Shown piece by piece: positions 55,001 through 64,000 of a stretch of DNA of 64,000 nt. The stretch is from Paraburkholderia fungorum (GTDB taxonomy: Bacteria; Pseudomonadota; Gammaproteobacteria; Burkholderiales; Burkholderiaceae), in contig NZ_FNKP01000001.1 of the NCBI RefSeq assembly GCF_900099835.1, positions 3,534,001 through 3,598,000 on the forward strand, written 5' to 3'. Numbering within the stretch: position 1 is the first letter of the stretch; the number at the start of each line of letters is the position of its first letter. The position numbers were made by a program, and so were the translations under genes. The notes beneath the pieces were generated by a model. It was given only the letters and a program-made list of their open reading frames with translations, was not told the DNA's origin and made no database searches.

Positions 55001-56774
55001 CGCGGATCTTCGCGATGTCCTTGAAGTCGAGCACGGGCTGCGACACTTCGAGACGCATCGGCGGGTTGATGTTGTTCGTGTCCAGCAGGTTCGGCTTCGG
55101 ACCGACGAACGACACCAGCGACATCACCATGTTTTCGCGGATCGGGTCGATCGGCGGGTTCGTCACTTGCGCGAACAACTGCTTGAAGTAGTGATACAGC
55201 GTCTTGTTCTTGTTGGACATGACCGCCAGCGGCGAGTCGTTGCCCATCGAGCCGATCGCTTCTTCGCCGGCTTGCGCCATCGGCGCCATCAGGAACTTGA
55301 GGTCTTCCTGCGTGTAGCCGAACGCCTGCTGACGATCCAGCAAAGCAGCGGCTTCGCGGCGTTCCGTCGCGACGTCTTCGGCCTTCGCCTCGATTTCGTC
55401 GAGCTTGATGCGCACAGCGTCGATCCAGCTCTTGTACGGCTTCGCGTTCGCGAGGTTGTCCTTGAGCTCCTTGTCGTCGATGATGCGACCGTGTTCCATG
55501 TCGATCAGGAACATCTTGCCCGGCTGCAGACGCCACTTCTTGACGATCTTCGACTCGGGGATCGGCAGCGTGCCGGCTTCCGACGCCATGATGACGAGGT
55601 CGTCGTCCGTGACGATGTAGCGCGCCGGACGCAGACCGTTACGGTCGAGCGTCGCGCCGATCTGACGGCCGTCGGTGAACGCGATCGCGGCGGGGCCGTC
55701 CCACGGCTCCATCATCGCGGCGTGGTATTCGTAGAACGCGCGGCGGTTGTCGTCCATCAGCGTGTGCTGTTCCCAGGCTTCCGGGATCATCATCATCATT
55801 GCGTGGACGAGCGGGTAACCGGCCATCACCAGCAGTTCGAGACAGTTGTCGAACGATGCGGTGTCGGATTGGCCCGGGTAGATCAGCGGCCACAGCTTCG
55901 GCAAGTCGTCGCCGAGCACGTGCGACGCGATTGCGCCGGTACGCGCGTTGAGCCAGTTGACGTTGCCCTTCACCGTGTTGATTTCGCCGTTGTGGGCGAT
56001 CATGCGGTACGGGTGAGCCAGTTCCCACGCCGGGAACGTGTTGGTCGAGAAGCGTTGGTGAACCAGCGCCAGCGCCGAAACGGTGCGCTCGTCCTGCAGG
56101 TCGCGGTAATACACGCCGACCTGACCGGCCAGCAGCAGGCCCTTATAGACCACCGTGCGCGCCGACATGGACGGCACGAAGTATTCCTTGCCGTGCTTGA
56201 GCTTGAGCGCCTGGATGCGGTGGCTGCCGGTCTTGCGGATCACGTACAGCTTCCGCTCGAGCGCGTCCGTCACGATGATGTCCTTGCCGCGGCCGATGAA
56301 GATCTGGCGGATCAGCGGCTCGCTCGCCTTCACGGTCGGCGAAATCGGCATGGTGTGATCGACCGGCACGTCGCGCCAACCCAGCACGACCTGGCCTTCG
56401 GCCTTCACCGTGCGTTCCAGTTCCTGCTCGCAGGCGAGGCGCGATGCGTGTTCCTTCGGCAGGAACACCATGCCGACGCCGTACTCGCCGTACGGCGGCA
56501 GCGTCACGCCCTGCTTCGCCATTTCCTCGCGATAGAAACCGTCCGGAATCTGGATCAGGATGCCCGCGCCGTCGCCCATCAGCGGATCGGCGCCGACGGC
56601 GCCCCGGTGGTCGAGGTTCTCGAGAATCTTCAGACCCTGCTCGATGATCTCGTGGCTTTTCTGGCCCTTGATGTGAGCAACGAAGCCGACGCCGCAGGCG
56701 TCGTGCTCGTTTTGCGGGTCGTACAGACCTTGCGCGGCGGGAACCGGATGAGTCGGTTGCAGGTGGTCGTTCAT
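52071..56774 (-). CDS. gltB: Glutamate synthase, large subunit
   Basis: A 1567-residue protein. A 26-residue propeptide precedes the nucleophile Cys27 ([15 protein letters not shown]), the class II amidotransferase domain. The central and FMN domains follow ([50 protein letters not shown]), with [3Fe-4S] cysteines in [18 protein letters not shown]. The C-terminal GXGXG helix domain is intact. The antisense strand is also open over most of this gene, as usual for GC-rich DNA. The promoter and two upstream repeats lie at 56904-57012. Confidence 0.98.
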   Translation of the reverse strand: MNDHLQPTHPVPAAQGLYDPQNEHDACGVGFVAHIKGQKSHEIIEQGLKILENLDHRGAVGADPLMGDGAGILIQIPDGFYREEMAKQGVTLPPYGEYGVGMVFLPKEHASRLACEQELERTVKAEGQVVLGWRDVPVDHTMPISPTVKASEPLIRQIFIGRGKDIIVTDALERKLYVIRKTGSHRIQALKLKHGKEYFVPSMSARTVVYKGLLLAGQVGVYYRDLQDERTVSALALVHQRFSTNTFPAWELAHPYRMIAHNGEINTVKGNVNWLNARTGAIASHVLGDDLPKLWPLIYPGQSDTASFDNCLELLVMAGYPLVHAMMMMIPEAWEQHTLMDDNRRAFYEYHAAMMEPWDGPAAIAFTDGRQIGATLDRNGLRPARYIVTDDDLVIMASEAGTLPIPESKIVKKWRLQPGKMFLIDMEHGRIIDDKELKDNLANAKPYKSWIDAVRIKLDEIEAKAEDVATERREAAALLDRQQAFGYTQEDLKFLMAPMAQAGEEAIGSMGNDSPLAVMSNKNKTLYHYFKQLFAQVTNPPIDPIRENMVMSLVSFVGPKPNLLDTNNINPPMRLEVSQPVLDFKDIAKIRAIDQYTGGKFSSYELNICYPVAWGKEGIEARLASLCAEAVDAVKSGYNMLIVSDRKTDRDNVAIPALLATAAIHTHLVQQGLRTSTGLVVETGSARETHHFALLAGYGAEAVHPYLAMETLAQMATGLKGDLSAEKAVYNFTKAVGKGLMKVMSKMGISTYMSYTGAQIFEAVGLAEDLVVKYFKGTSSKVGGIGLFDVAEEAIRLHRDAFGDNPILANMLDAGGEYAYRVRGEEHMWTPDAIAKLQHSARSNSYQTYKEYAHLINDQTKRHMTFRGLFEFKFDPTKAIPLDEVESAKDIVTRFATGAMSMGSISTEAHATLAVAMNRIGGKSNTGEGGEDANRYRNELRGIPIKNGDTMKSIIGDEVIADIPLKEGDSLRSRIKQVASGRFGVTAEYLASADQIQIKMAQGAKPGEGGQLPGHKVSEYIGKLRYSVPGVGLISPPPHHDIYSIEDLAQLIHDLKNANSAASVSVKLVSESGVGTVAAGVAKAKADHVVIAGHDGGTGASPLSSVKHAGTPWELGLAETQQTLVLNHLRGRIRVQADGQMKTGRDVVIGALLGADEFGFATAPLVVEGCIMMRKCHLNTCPVGVATQDPVLREKFKGQPEHVVNFFFFVAEEAREIMAQLGIRKFDDLIGHAELLDMKKGIEHWKAKGLDFSRVFYLPQVGAEVARKHVDVQDHGLDKALDHTLIEKAKAALEKGEHVSFIQPVRNVNRTVGAMLSGAIAKKYGHDGLPDDSIHIQLKGTAGQSFGAFLAKGVTLDLVGDGNDYVGKGLSGGRIIIRPTNDFRGKSEENIICGNTVMYGAIEGESFFRGVAGERFCVRNSGATSVVEGTGDHGCEYMTGGTVVVLGETGRNFAAGMSGGVAYVFDPDSTFAGKCNKSMVALDPVLQQAEQERTVDKGLWHCETTDEALLKGLIERHFQFTGSPRAKALLENWDASRRQFVKVFPTEYKRALGELAAKKANKEVLAA

Positions 56775-56903
56775 GGGGACACCGTCTGTAGGGGGCCTGA
56801 CAGGCCGTTAAACCATTTTTCTATTGCCGCAGTTTGCGTTGCAACTGCGACGGCGCTACCTACGCTGAGATGCTACGCGTAACGAAAAAGCGCCGGAATT
56901 CGG

Positions 56904-56933
56904 AATATACGCGACGAATCAATGGAATAGCAA
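56904..56933 (-). promoter_or_regulatory. gltB: Probable gltB promoter
   Basis: Reading leftward: TTGCTA (56933-56928), 18-nt spacer, TATATT (56909-56904). It would start a transcript near 56897, leaving a ~120-nt leader before the gltB ATG at 56774. Confidence 0.5.
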
Positions 56934-56952
56934 ATAAAACCTTATGTTCGAA

Positions 56953-57012
56953 CCCCAATTATCAAATTGGTGCATCGCACTTAATTTTTAATGGTGCCAT
57001 ATCAAATTGGGG
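56953..57012. repeat. Two CCAATTTGAT copies 40 bp apart upstream of gltB
   Basis: Reading leftward, CCAATTTGAT occurs at 57010-57001 and 56970-56961. They are exactly 40 bp (about four helical turns) apart, centred near -110 and -70 from the proposed start. The outer arms AATTGGGG/CCCCAATT also form an inverted repeat. The layout fits paired binding sites for a gltB regulator. Confidence 0.6.
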
Positions 57013-57017
57013 CAAAA

Positions 57018-57044
57018 GAAAACGGCATGCGCGATGCCGTTTTC
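57018..57044 (-). terminator. Rho-independent terminator after the RAYT-like gene
   Basis: GAAAACGGCAT / ATGCCGTTTTC, an 11-bp perfect stem with a five-base loop. Read leftward it is followed by TTTTGCC. It lies 25 nt past the RAYT-like stop. Confidence 0.85.
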
Positions 57045-57069
57045 GTGCAGATCTTTGATGCGAAACGCT

Positions 57070-57777
57070 TTATTGGGTATGAGGCGTCTCGCGGACCTTG
57101 CGCGGCCGCCCGCGCGGCAGCGGCGATACACGCCTGTTTGCGGCCCGTGCGGCCCATTCGCGATAGGTATCGCTGCCCAGAACCCAGCCTTTTAGCGTGG
57201 CCTGCTGAAGCTGGCTGGCTTCGCGTTCGTCGAGCGGCTGCTCGCACAATTCGCGGTACGCGCGTTGACGTTCGAACGGCGTATTGCCGAGCGACCAGTA
57301 CAACGGGTGGTCGGTGATCAGGCTGTCGAGCGTGAGGCCGATGTGATGCCGGTAACTCGACCAGCGGTAATCTTCCGGCGCGCTCACCAGTTGCGCGCGC
57401 ACCGGACACATTTCGACGACCCGGCTCGCCAGCAAAAAGTAGCGCTCGCCCTCGATTACCGTGGCACGATAGCGACCCTCCCACAAGGTTCCGCGACGCG
57501 CGTAACGCCGGTTGAAGTGCGCCACATAGCGACGCCCCACCGCCTGCATCGCTTTCGGCAGACTCGACTCCTCGGTGGGAGTGACGAGCAGTTGCACGGC
57601 GCCAGGCATCAACGCGTACGCATGGATCGAGAGGTGATGGTCGCGCGAAGCCGCCTTCAGGCAGTCGATGAAGAGTTCGTAGTCCTGGTCGTCGACGAAT
57701 GCGGGCTGCTGATCGAGCCCGCGAAGGATGACGTGCTGCGGCTGGTCAGGGACATAAAGACGTGCAAGCCGTGCCAT
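57070..57777 (-). CDS. REP-associated (Y1/IS200-like) transposase homologue with lost HUH motif
   Basis: A 235-residue protein of the Y1/RAYT family: MARLARLYVPDQPQHVILRG at the start, AVGRRYVAHFNRRYARRGTLWEGRYRA with the catalytic-type tyrosine, and PEDYRWSSYRHH. The metal-binding HUH (usually MPNHVHLL) reads MPGAVQLLVTP: both His are replaced (Ala60, Gln62). The C-terminus is basic (RGRPRKVRE). With no inverted ends it looks like a single domesticated gene, not an active element. It lies behind ompW's divergent promoter and 25 nt before a terminator. Confidence 0.85.
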   Translation of the reverse strand: MARLARLYVPDQPQHVILRGLDQQPAFVDDQDYELFIDCLKAASRDHHLSIHAYALMPGAVQLLVTPTEESSLPKAMQAVGRRYVAHFNRRYARRGTLWEGRYRATVIEGERYFLLASRVVEMCPVRAQLVSAPEDYRWSSYRHHIGLTLDSLITDHPLYWSLGNTPFERQRAYRELCEQPLDEREASQLQQATLKGWVLGSDTYREWAARAANRRVSPLPRGRPRKVRETPHTQ

Positions 57778-57964
57778 GCTGGAGTATCCGATAGTCGCGT
57801 TGGTACATACCCGAAGGTCCGAAGAGCCGCATGCGCCAAAGGTTCGACGCGGCGCGGCCAGGCCAGAAAGCGCGCGGCGCTTAGGGAGAAAGCTCTAACC
57901 GCCGCGTATGGTTAGTTTCAAACGTTCTCGTCATAATGAGCGGGCCTTTTTTGGAGGAGCACAT

Positions 57965-58690
57965 ATGAAATTAAAACAGGCCGTAACGGGGATCGCAGCG
58001 TTAGCTTGCATGTCAACAGCAGCGCATGCGCAATCGGCCGGTACCATTTACTTCACGACGGGCTGGTTCCACCTGGCGCCTCAATCGAGCAGCAAGCCGC
58101 TCACGATAACCAGCCTTGGCGGCAGCCCGACCAACATCACCGAACCCAACACCGGCGCATCGCTTGATTCCGCCGATACCCTCGGCCTCACCGCCGGCTA
58201 CTTCATCACCGATCACATCGCGACCGAATTTGTTATTGGCGTCCCGCCCAAGTTCGCTCTGAACGGCACGGGCAGCTTCGAACAATACGGCAAACTGGGT
58301 TCGGCAAAACAGTGGAGCCCGACTCTGCTGTTCAAGTACTACTTCAACGCACCGACCGCCTCGTTCCGCCCGTATCTTGGCGTCGGCGTGAGCCGCATCT
58401 GGTTCACGGACGAAAAGATCACCAACGGCGTGTTCCAGGCAAACGTTCTGCATGGTCCGACCAGCGTCTCTACGGATAGTTCGTGGGAGCCCGTGTTTAA
58501 TGCCGGTTTCACGTACGCATTCAATCAGCACTGGTTCGCGGGCGTGTCGCTCTCCTATCTGCCGCTCAGCACGACAGCCAAACTGACGACCGCAGCGAAT
58601 ACACCGGTCGGCACACTGACCGCGACGTCGCAAACCAAGATCAAGCTGAACCCGATCGTCACGTACGTCAACATCGGTTACCGTTTCTAA
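57965..58690 (+). CDS. ompW: OmpW family outer-membrane protein
   Basis: A 241-residue, eight-stranded barrel protein for small hydrophobic molecules. Signal peptide MKLKQAVTGIAALACMSTAAHAQ, then alternating strands such as LGLTAGYFITDHIATEFVIGVPPK, FRPYLGVGVSRIWFTDEK, and ending in the C-terminal phenylalanine (VNIGYRF) used by the Bam machinery. GGAGGAG lies just ahead of the ATG at 57965. Followed by a terminator at 58750. Confidence 0.93.
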   Translation: MKLKQAVTGIAALACMSTAAHAQSAGTIYFTTGWFHLAPQSSSKPLTITSLGGSPTNITEPNTGASLDSADTLGLTAGYFITDHIATEFVIGVPPKFALNGTGSFEQYGKLGSAKQWSPTLLFKYYFNAPTASFRPYLGVGVSRIWFTDEKITNGVFQANVLHGPTSVSTDSSWEPVFNAGFTYAFNQHWFAGVSLSYLPLSTTAKLTTAANTPVGTLTATSQTKIKLNPIVTYVNIGYRF

Positions 58691-58749
58691 CGCTCTCGAA
58701 GAAAATTGGGGCCGTTGAGTTAGGTTAGTCGAATTTTCGCGGGTTAGAC

Positions 58750-58784
58750 AACGCCGTCATTTATCCAGTGACGGCGTTTTTTTA
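58750..58784 (+). terminator. Rho-independent terminator after ompW
   Basis: AACGCCGTCA / TGACGGCGTT, a 10-bp stem with a nine-base loop followed by TTTTTATTT. The remaining ~250 nt to the next gene show nothing else clear. Confidence 0.93.
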
Positions 58785-59034
58785 TTTGGCGCGTAGGGTG
58801 TACGGTAATTTTCATGGGCCTGCCGGATGCGAGCTCGAAAGTTTGTAAATTTAACCCGCGACCACGCCGGCTTGTGCAATATGTGCTGACGAATTCGAGC
58901 CGGTTCCGCCGCGCTTAGGGGGTTTCAGCTTTGGCACCGAAGTTGCGTTCGCATGGTGTTTCCCGCGTCGCGACGCAACACTGCGTCATGATGAAACGCG
59001 TGGGACCTTTTTGACCCTCATCGACGGAGCGACC

Positions 59035-59415
59035 ATGACAGCACTTCCGAACACGAGAGACGCCCTCGGCGAATCCTGGACGAGCACGAGCCGCCGCGCG
59101 CGACGTATTGCCCGCCATAGCCGCCATGCGGCAGAAGATATTGCAGGCGAACTGCGCACGCTGATGTCCGAACTCGAGTCCACTTTGGCGGACGGCACCC
59201 AGGCCGACGCTGTGGCATTGCGCGGCAAGTTGCGCAAACAACTGGAAGCCGCGCGCGCCCGCCTGAACGACACCCGTGAAGCCGTGCGCGAACGCGCCGA
59301 AGTCGCGATCTCGGATGCCGACGATTACGTGCATGAAAACCCGTGGCAGACGATTGCGATCGTCGGCGGGGTTGCGTTGATCGCGGGGGCGCTGTTTGCG
59401 TCGCGGTTGCGCTGA
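59035..59415 (+). CDS. DUF883 (ElaB/YqjD-type) membrane-anchored protein
   Basis: A 126-residue protein. The first ~95 residues are a basic-acidic helix (ARRIARHSRHAAEDIAGELRTLMSELESTL..., RKQLEAARARLNDTREAVRERAE). It then has the family signature DDYVHENPWQTIAIVGGVALIAGALFASRL, a C-terminal helix. YqjD and ElaB relatives bind ribosomes at the membrane in stationary phase. GGAG lies 6 nt before the ATG at 59035. Confidence 0.9.
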   Translation: MTALPNTRDALGESWTSTSRRARRIARHSRHAAEDIAGELRTLMSELESTLADGTQADAVALRGKLRKQLEAARARLNDTREAVRERAEVAISDADDYVHENPWQTIAIVGGVALIAGALFASRLR

Positions 59416-59650
59416 CGGATTGCGGATTGCGTGACGGTTGGCGACGGCGCGCGCTGAGCGGCCGTCGGTCGCGCGGATTGCGTAAAATTAAAGCGCCGCG
59501 CTGTCTGGTGATGAGCTAAATGGATGCGGCTGCCGCTGCCCCATCAGCAACATGTCGCGAATTGCGCGTGTAGGGCAGCGTTTATTTGAACGCTGATCCT
59601 TACTAAGCGCGACACCGCCGCCGACGGCTCAAAATACCGCGCCGCCTGGC

Positions 59651-60856
59651 CTAGTTGTCGTCGATCACAAAGAGCCGCTGATACTCCTTCACCGCGTATC
59701 GATCCGTCATGCCCGCGATGTAATGCGCGATTAACCGGGGTTGCGACGCCGCGTCCGTTGACTGATAGCCCGGCGGCAACAGCCGCGGATCTTCCGTGAA
59801 TGCGTCGAACAGCCCCACCACCACGCGACGAGCCTTGTTGGCCATACGCATCACGCGGTAATGGCGATACAGGTTCTTGAATAGAAAGCGCTTGAGCGTG
59901 GCCGCCTGCGCGGCCGTCGTTTCGCTATGCGCAACGAGCGCAGGCGCGGCGCGCACGTCGTCGAGCGACTGCGGTGCATGGCGCACCAGATTCGACTGGG
60001 TCGTCTCGATCAGGTCGACAATCAGCGCGTTGATAATCCGGCGCACCGTTTCGTGGATCAATCTGCGTCCTTCGATCTGCGGATAATCGCCGCGCGCCGT
60101 CTCGTAATGCGTCTGCCACAACTCCACTTCCGCCAGTTGCTCGACGGTGAGCAAACCGGAACGCAAACCGTCATCGACGTCGTGATTGTTGTAGGCGATC
60201 TCGTCGGCAACATTGGCAATCTGCGCTTCGATGGACGGCTGCCGTCCTTCGAGAAACCGTTCGCCTAACGCCCCCAGCCGCCGCGCGTTCTCTCGCGAAC
60301 AATGTTTGAGGATGCCCTCACGGGTCTCGAAGCACAGATTCAGGCCGTTAAACGCGCCGTAGTGCTCTTCCAGATCGTCGACCACCGCGAGACTTTGCAG
60401 GTTGTGCTCGAAGCCGCCATGCTCGCGCATGCATTCGTTCAAGGCGTCCTGTCCGGCATGGCCGAACGGCGTGTGGCCGAGATCATGAGCAAGTGAAATG
60501 GCCTCGACGAGGTCTTCGTTGACGCGCAGATTGCGCGCGACCGAACGCGCGATCTGCGCGACTTCGAGACTGTGCGTGAGACGGGTGCGAAACAGATCGC
60601 CCTCGTGATTCACGAAGACTTGCGTCTTGTATTCGAGTCGACGGAATGCCGTGGAGTGGACGATACGATCGCGGTCGCGCTGAAACTCGGTGCGCGCGCC
60701 TGGCGCGGATTCGGGATAGCGGCGGCCGTGCGACTGCGCGGAATGCGCGGCGTAAGGCGCGAGATGCGCTTCGAGTGCGTCCTGCGTCGGCACGGCGAGC
60801 ACCGCCATGCGTGCCGCCGGGTCATGCTGTACTTCGTCGCTGCGCCTGTCAGTCAC
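59651..60856 (-). CDS. dgt: dGTP triphosphohydrolase
   Basis: A 401-residue HD-domain enzyme splitting dGTP to deoxyguanosine and triphosphate. Family motifs: [24 protein letters not shown], then [18 protein letters not shown] and the HD pair [14 protein letters not shown]. Later [17 protein letters not shown] supplies the last metal ligand. It starts with GTG at 60856 (GGAGAA 6 nt ahead). It lies 73 nt after aroB in the same direction. Confidence 0.95.
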   Translation of the reverse strand: MTDRRSDEVQHDPAARMAVLAVPTQDALEAHLAPYAAHSAQSHGRRYPESAPGARTEFQRDRDRIVHSTAFRRLEYKTQVFVNHEGDLFRTRLTHSLEVAQIARSVARNLRVNEDLVEAISLAHDLGHTPFGHAGQDALNECMREHGGFEHNLQSLAVVDDLEEHYGAFNGLNLCFETREGILKHCSRENARRLGALGERFLEGRQPSIEAQIANVADEIAYNNHDVDDGLRSGLLTVEQLAEVELWQTHYETARGDYPQIEGRRLIHETVRRIINALIVDLIETTQSNLVRHAPQSLDDVRAAPALVAHSETTAAQAATLKRFLFKNLYRHYRVMRMANKARRVVVGLFDAFTEDPRLLPPGYQSTDAASQPRLIAHYIAGMTDRYAVKEYQRLFVIDDN

Positions 60857-60929
60857 CGGGTTCTCCGAAACATGGGCGGCGCCTCGTGACGCGGGTGCTT
60901 GATGCCTCGCTGAAAAATGCTCCGTCGAA

Positions 60930-62015
60930 CTAGATAGCGGCGGCCAGCGTGGCTTGCACTTCGGCGTCGGGCGCCTGGGTGATCAGCGTCTCACCGAAAC
61001 GCTTCAGCAGAATGAATTTGATTGCGCCGGCTTCTGCCTTCTTGTCGACCTGCATGAGTTCGACATAACGCGCTGCGCCGAGCGACGGCGCTTTGGTCGG
61101 CAAATGCGCGGCGACGATCACGTCGACCAGGCGCTTGCGCTCCGCGGCGTCGAGATAGCCCATGCGCACGGAGAGATCCGCCGCCATCACCATTCCGCAG
61201 CCGACGGCCTCGCCGTGCAGCCATTCGCCATAGCCGAGTCCGGCTTCGATCGCGTGGCCGAACGTGTGGCCGAAATTGAGGATGGCGCGCAGGCCGCCTT
61301 CGCGCTCGTCCTGAGCCACCACCGACGCCTTGATCTCGCACGACCGCTTGACCGCCTCGGTCAGCGCTTCCGGCTCGCAGCGGTTCAGCGCATCGATATT
61401 GCATTCGATCCAGTCGAAGAAGCCGGCGTCGGCGATCGCGCCGGTCTTGATGACTTCGGCGACGCCCGCAGCCAGTTCGCGCCCGGGCAGCGTGCGCAGC
61501 GCGCCGATGTCGGCGATCACTGCCTGCGGCTGGTAGAACGCGCCGATCATGTTCTTGCCGAGCGGGTGATTGATACCCGTCTTGCCGCCCACCGACGAAT
61601 CCACCTGCGACAGCAACGTGGTCGGCACCTGGATGAACGGCACGCCACGCATGTAGCAGGCAGCCGCAAAACCGGTCATGTCGCCGATCACGCCGCCGCC
61701 CAGTGCGATCAGCGTGGTCTTGCGGTCGGCGCGCGAGCCGAGCAGCGCGTCGAAAATCAGATTCAGCGTTTCGAGATTCTTGTGCGCTTCGCCGTCCGGC
61801 AAAACGACCGTCGACACCTGTTTGCCCAGCGGCGCCAGCGCGGCGCGCAGCTTGTCGCCGTAAAGCGGGTCGACGGTGGTGTTGGTGACGATGGTGACCG
61901 AGTTACCGGCGATGTGCGGCGCGAACAACGCCGTCTGACCGATCAGATCGGCACCGATATGGATGGGGTAGGCGCGCTCGCCCAGTTCGACGTTGACGGT
62001 AATCATACGGTCCAT
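60930..62015 (-). CDS. aroB: 3-dehydroquinate synthase
   Basis: A 361-residue zinc- and NAD-dependent enzyme, step two of the shikimate pathway. Segments [68 protein letters not shown], and [19 protein letters not shown] carry the NAD and zinc sites. The ATG at 62015 overlaps the aroK stop by one base; ATG 62006 is a possible start. Confidence 0.97.
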   Translation of the reverse strand: MDRMITVNVELGERAYPIHIGADLIGQTALFAPHIAGNSVTIVTNTTVDPLYGDKLRAALAPLGKQVSTVVLPDGEAHKNLETLNLIFDALLGSRADRKTTLIALGGGVIGDMTGFAAACYMRGVPFIQVPTTLLSQVDSSVGGKTGINHPLGKNMIGAFYQPQAVIADIGALRTLPGRELAAGVAEVIKTGAIADAGFFDWIECNIDALNRCEPEALTEAVKRSCEIKASVVAQDEREGGLRAILNFGHTFGHAIEAGLGYGEWLHGEAVGCGMVMAADLSVRMGYLDAAERKRLVDVIVAAHLPTKAPSLGAARYVELMQVDKKAEAGAIKFILLKRFGETLITQAPDAEVQATLAAAI

Positions 62016-62566
62016 TATGAAGCAGGATGTTTGGCTACGCCGGCCATCTCGAGCTGCATCAGAACCATATTGACGAGTCCGTTGACCGAAGGCCGGCCGG
62101 TTTCAATCACGAAATGCGCGCATTCCCGGTACAGCGGGTCGCGCACTTCATAGAGTGCTTCGAGGCGTGCCTTGGGATCTTCGGTCTGCAGAAGCGGCCG
62201 GTTCTTGTCGCGCCGGGTGCGCAGCCACAGATCGTGCGGATTGGCGCGCAGATAGATCACTACGCCGTTGTTCTGCAGCGCCGTGCGGTTTTCAGCCCGC
62301 AAAACCGCGCCGCCGCCGGTCGCCAGCACGATATTTTCGCGCCCGGTGAGCTCGGAAATCACGCTCGCCTCGCGGTCGCGAAAGCCCGCCTCGCCCTCCA
62401 GCTCGAAGATCACAGGGATGCGCGCGCCCGTACGCGCTTCGATTTCATGGTCGGAATCGAAGAACGGGCGATCGAGACGGCGCGCAATGGCCCGGCCCAC
62501 GGTGGTTTTCCCTGCCCCCATGAGCCCTACGAAAATTACATTGGCGTGTGCGTCCCGCGCTTGCAA
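62015..62566 (-). CDS. aroK: Shikimate kinase
   Basis: A 183-residue P-loop kinase for step five of the shikimate pathway. Walker [10 protein letters not shown] (about 14-22), shikimate site [32 protein letters not shown], and [10 protein letters not shown] and the [10 protein letters not shown]. The start is a TTG at 62566 (TTGCAAGCGCGG, read [10 protein letters not shown]) with AGAGGA 5 nt ahead; a longer in-frame start at 62617 is not supported. 107 nt after pilQ. Confidence 0.95.
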   Translation of the reverse strand: MQARDAHANVIFVGLMGAGKTTVGRAIARRLDRPFFDSDHEIEARTGARIPVIFELEGEAGFRDREASVISELTGRENIVLATGGGAVLRAENRTALQNNGVVIYLRANPHDLWLRTRRDKNRPLLQTEDPKARLEALYEVRDPLYRECAHFVIETGRPSVNGLVNMVLMQLEMAGVAKHPAS

Positions 62567-62673
62567 CGGTGTCCTCTGGCTAATCCGGTATGGGTTCGTG
62601 CCGCAGCTTACTGGCAAAGCAGCCGCCTTGTCGAGCCTGAGCGCCGCCGCTGGCGAGCGACGGCACCCTATCC

Positions 62674-64000
62674 CTAATTTTTCTGGACGACGCGCGGCGT
62701 GATGAAAATTGCCAGTTCACTGCGCTGGTCACGATGTGTGGTGTTGCGAAAAAGCGCGCCCAAAAACGGTATTTTGCCCAGGAGCGGCACCCGAGTCACA
62801 TCATCCCGGTCGTCGGTCGCGTAAATTCCGCCGATCGACACCGTACCACCATCCTCGACTTCGACGCGTGTTTGTACGTGTTTGGTGTTGATCGCGGGTC
62901 CGGCGTCGGTCTGTTCGCCGACGCTGTCTTTGGCGACGTCGAGGTCCAGCACAACGCGGCCGTCCGGCATGATTTGCGGCTCGACCTCCAGTTTGAGCGT
63001 AGCCCGGCGAAACTGCACGCCCGACACGCCCTGCCCCACTTTCGCCTGATACGGCAGCTCGGTGCCCTGCTCGACCACCGCTTTCATCCGGTCCGCCGTG
63101 ACGACACGCGGACTCGACACGATTTCCCCGCGCCCCTCGGCTTCGAGCGCACTCAGCTCGACATTCAGCAGACGGGTGGCTGCGGCGGCGAATAGGCTCA
63201 GGCCGGCGGTTGCCGCGTCGAAGCCTGAAATCGGCCGGGCCGACAGATCGTAGACGGTGCCGTCCGCGTTGCCGTTCAAACCTTTCGCCGTACCGTCGGA
63301 GTTAGTGGCCGCCATCGACAGCTTCACGCCGAGATTGCGCGAAAAACCATGCTCGCCTTCGACGATATGCGCCTCGATCAGCACCTGGCGGGTCGGCCGG
63401 TCGACTGCGGCGACCAGCGCCTCAATCTGCGCGAGCCGCCCTTCGATGTCGGTAATGAACAGGAGATTGGTGCGCGGGTCCGCCGTCACGGCACCACGCT
63501 TGGACAGCACGCGCTGGGTGCCGGAACCGGTCAGCAGACGCCGGACATCCTCGGCATGCGCGTAATGCAGCTGGACCGTGCGGCTCGCCAGCGGCTCGAG
63601 GTCGGCGGCACGCGCGTGGGCTTCGAAACGCTGTCGCTCGCGCGCCGCCAGTTCCGCCTGGGGCGCGACCCAGACCACATTGCCGTGGCGCTCCATGGCC
63701 AGATTGTTGACGTCGAGCAAGGTGTCGAATGCCGCTCGCCATGGCACCTTGTCGAGCCGCAACGAGACCACGCCGCGCACTTTCTCGCTCGCCACAATGT
63801 TCAGGCCCGTGAACTCGGCGAAGGCCTTGAGGACCGCCCCGAGCTCGGCTTTCTGGAAACTCAGGGAGATCGGTTTGTTGTCGGCGGCAAGATGGGCGTC
63901 GGCGGCGGTTTTAGGCGCGCCGCTCAGGCGTTCGAGCGGCGGCAATGGCACCGGCGGACCTTCCAGGCCGGAGGCGTTCGTGGAGTCGTCGCGAGGCTGG
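62674..64000 (-). CDS. pilQ: Type IV pilus secretin PilQ, N-terminus beyond the window
   Basis: At least 442 residues of the C-terminal part, still open at the right edge. N-terminal parts include a STN/N-domain-like segment ([26 protein letters not shown]) and [19 protein letters not shown], then the N1 domain ([15 protein letters not shown]). The secretin domain holds [30 protein letters not shown] and [29 protein letters not shown]. It forms the outer-membrane pore for type IV pili. The pilQ-aroK-aroB-dgt order is usual for this group. Confidence 0.93.
   Translation of the reverse strand, partial: QPRDDSTNASGLEGPPVPLPPLERLSGAPKTAADAHLAADNKPISLSFQKAELGAVLKAFAEFTGLNIVASEKVRGVVSLRLDKVPWRAAFDTLLDVNNLAMERHGNVVWVAPQAELAARERQRFEAHARAADLEPLASRTVQLHYAHAEDVRRLLTGSGTQRVLSKRGAVTADPRTNLLFITDIEGRLAQIEALVAAVDRPTRQVLIEAHIVEGEHGFSRNLGVKLSMAATNSDGTAKGLNGNADGTVYDLSARPISGFDAATAGLSLFAAAATRLLNVELSALEAEGRGEIVSSPRVVTADRMKAVVEQGTELPYQAKVGQGVSGVQFRRATLKLEVEPQIMPDGRVVLDLDVAKDSVGEQTDAGPAINTKHVQTRVEVEDGGTVSIGGIYATDDRDDVTRVPLLGKIPFLGALFRNTTHRDQRSELAIFITPRVVQKN

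Noticed and set aside
52008..56882. A 1,600-codon open frame antisense to gltB
   Set aside because: It mirrors gltB codons, is rich in Arg/His/Val/Asp as antisense GC-rich frames are, and has no domain or ribosome site. gltB on the other strand is certain.
59416..59650. A TAAAAT box near 59481 and a 7-bp hairpin (CAGCGTT/AACGCTG) as a small RNA
   Set aside because: No terminator-like T-run or conserved RNA family; the evidence is too weak.

Overview
The window is chromosomal DNA of a betaproteobacterium, most likely Burkholderia sensu lato (Paraburkholderia-like). The base composition is GC-rich. The gene orders fit that group: petABC-sspA-sspB, murA followed by the his operon and tatABC, mlaFEDACB, gltBD, and pilQ-aroK-aroB-dgt. 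Protein sequences of SspA, TatB, AroK and MurA also look like Burkholderia proteins. No 16S or other species marker is present, so the genus is inferred.

Region by region: (1) 1-7.3 kb holds a cut-off MFS exporter divergent from a TetR regulator, a DUF1415 protein, two methyltransferases, small conserved proteins and a flavoprotein. (2) 7.8-15.9 kb holds tRNA-Thr(UGU), sspB-sspA, the cytochrome bc1 genes, a Nif3-like protein divergent from a membrane-anchored HtrA protease, and tatABC. (3) 16.2-26.5 kb is a long leftward array: ibaG-like, murA, hisGDCB, hisHAFIE, DUF4870 and hinT. (4) 26.5-32.7 kb holds a YadGH-type ABC exporter and the full Mla lipid-transport operon, with mlaA inside it. 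(5) 32.8-36.5 kb is the thiOSGE operon behind a TPP riboswitch, with an unusual 34-codon ORF overlapping thiO.

(6) 36.7-47.4 kb is the accessory part: a perfect 44-bp palindrome, an SbmA-like ABC transporter with an SDR, two secreted proteins of unknown function, and two paralogous OmpR-type regulators. The regulators flank a leftward four-gene envelope operon that contains an orphan FlgH-like lipoprotein; a histidine kinase follows the second regulator. Next comes a Tat-exported, phosphatase-like lipoprotein whose catalytic cysteine is serine. (7) 47.7-57.8 kb holds an MFS transporter, dadA, gltD, gltB and a transposase-like (RAYT/Y1) gene that has lost its HUH motif. (8) 57.9-64 kb holds ompW, a DUF883 protein, dgt, aroB, aroK and the 3' part of pilQ.

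Most of the window is housekeeping: histidine, glutamate, thiamine, shikimate, peptidoglycan, respiration, protein export and outer-membrane lipid homeostasis. The most promising candidates for something undescribed are the two-regulator/FlgH-like locus (41.1-46.2 kb), the Cys-to-Ser phosphatase (46.4-47.4 kb), the probably domesticated RAYT beside gltB, the sORF under the TPP riboswitch, and a 36-bp near-identical repeat found both inside a gene and between genes. No CRISPR array, prophage, integrase or intact insertion sequence was seen.
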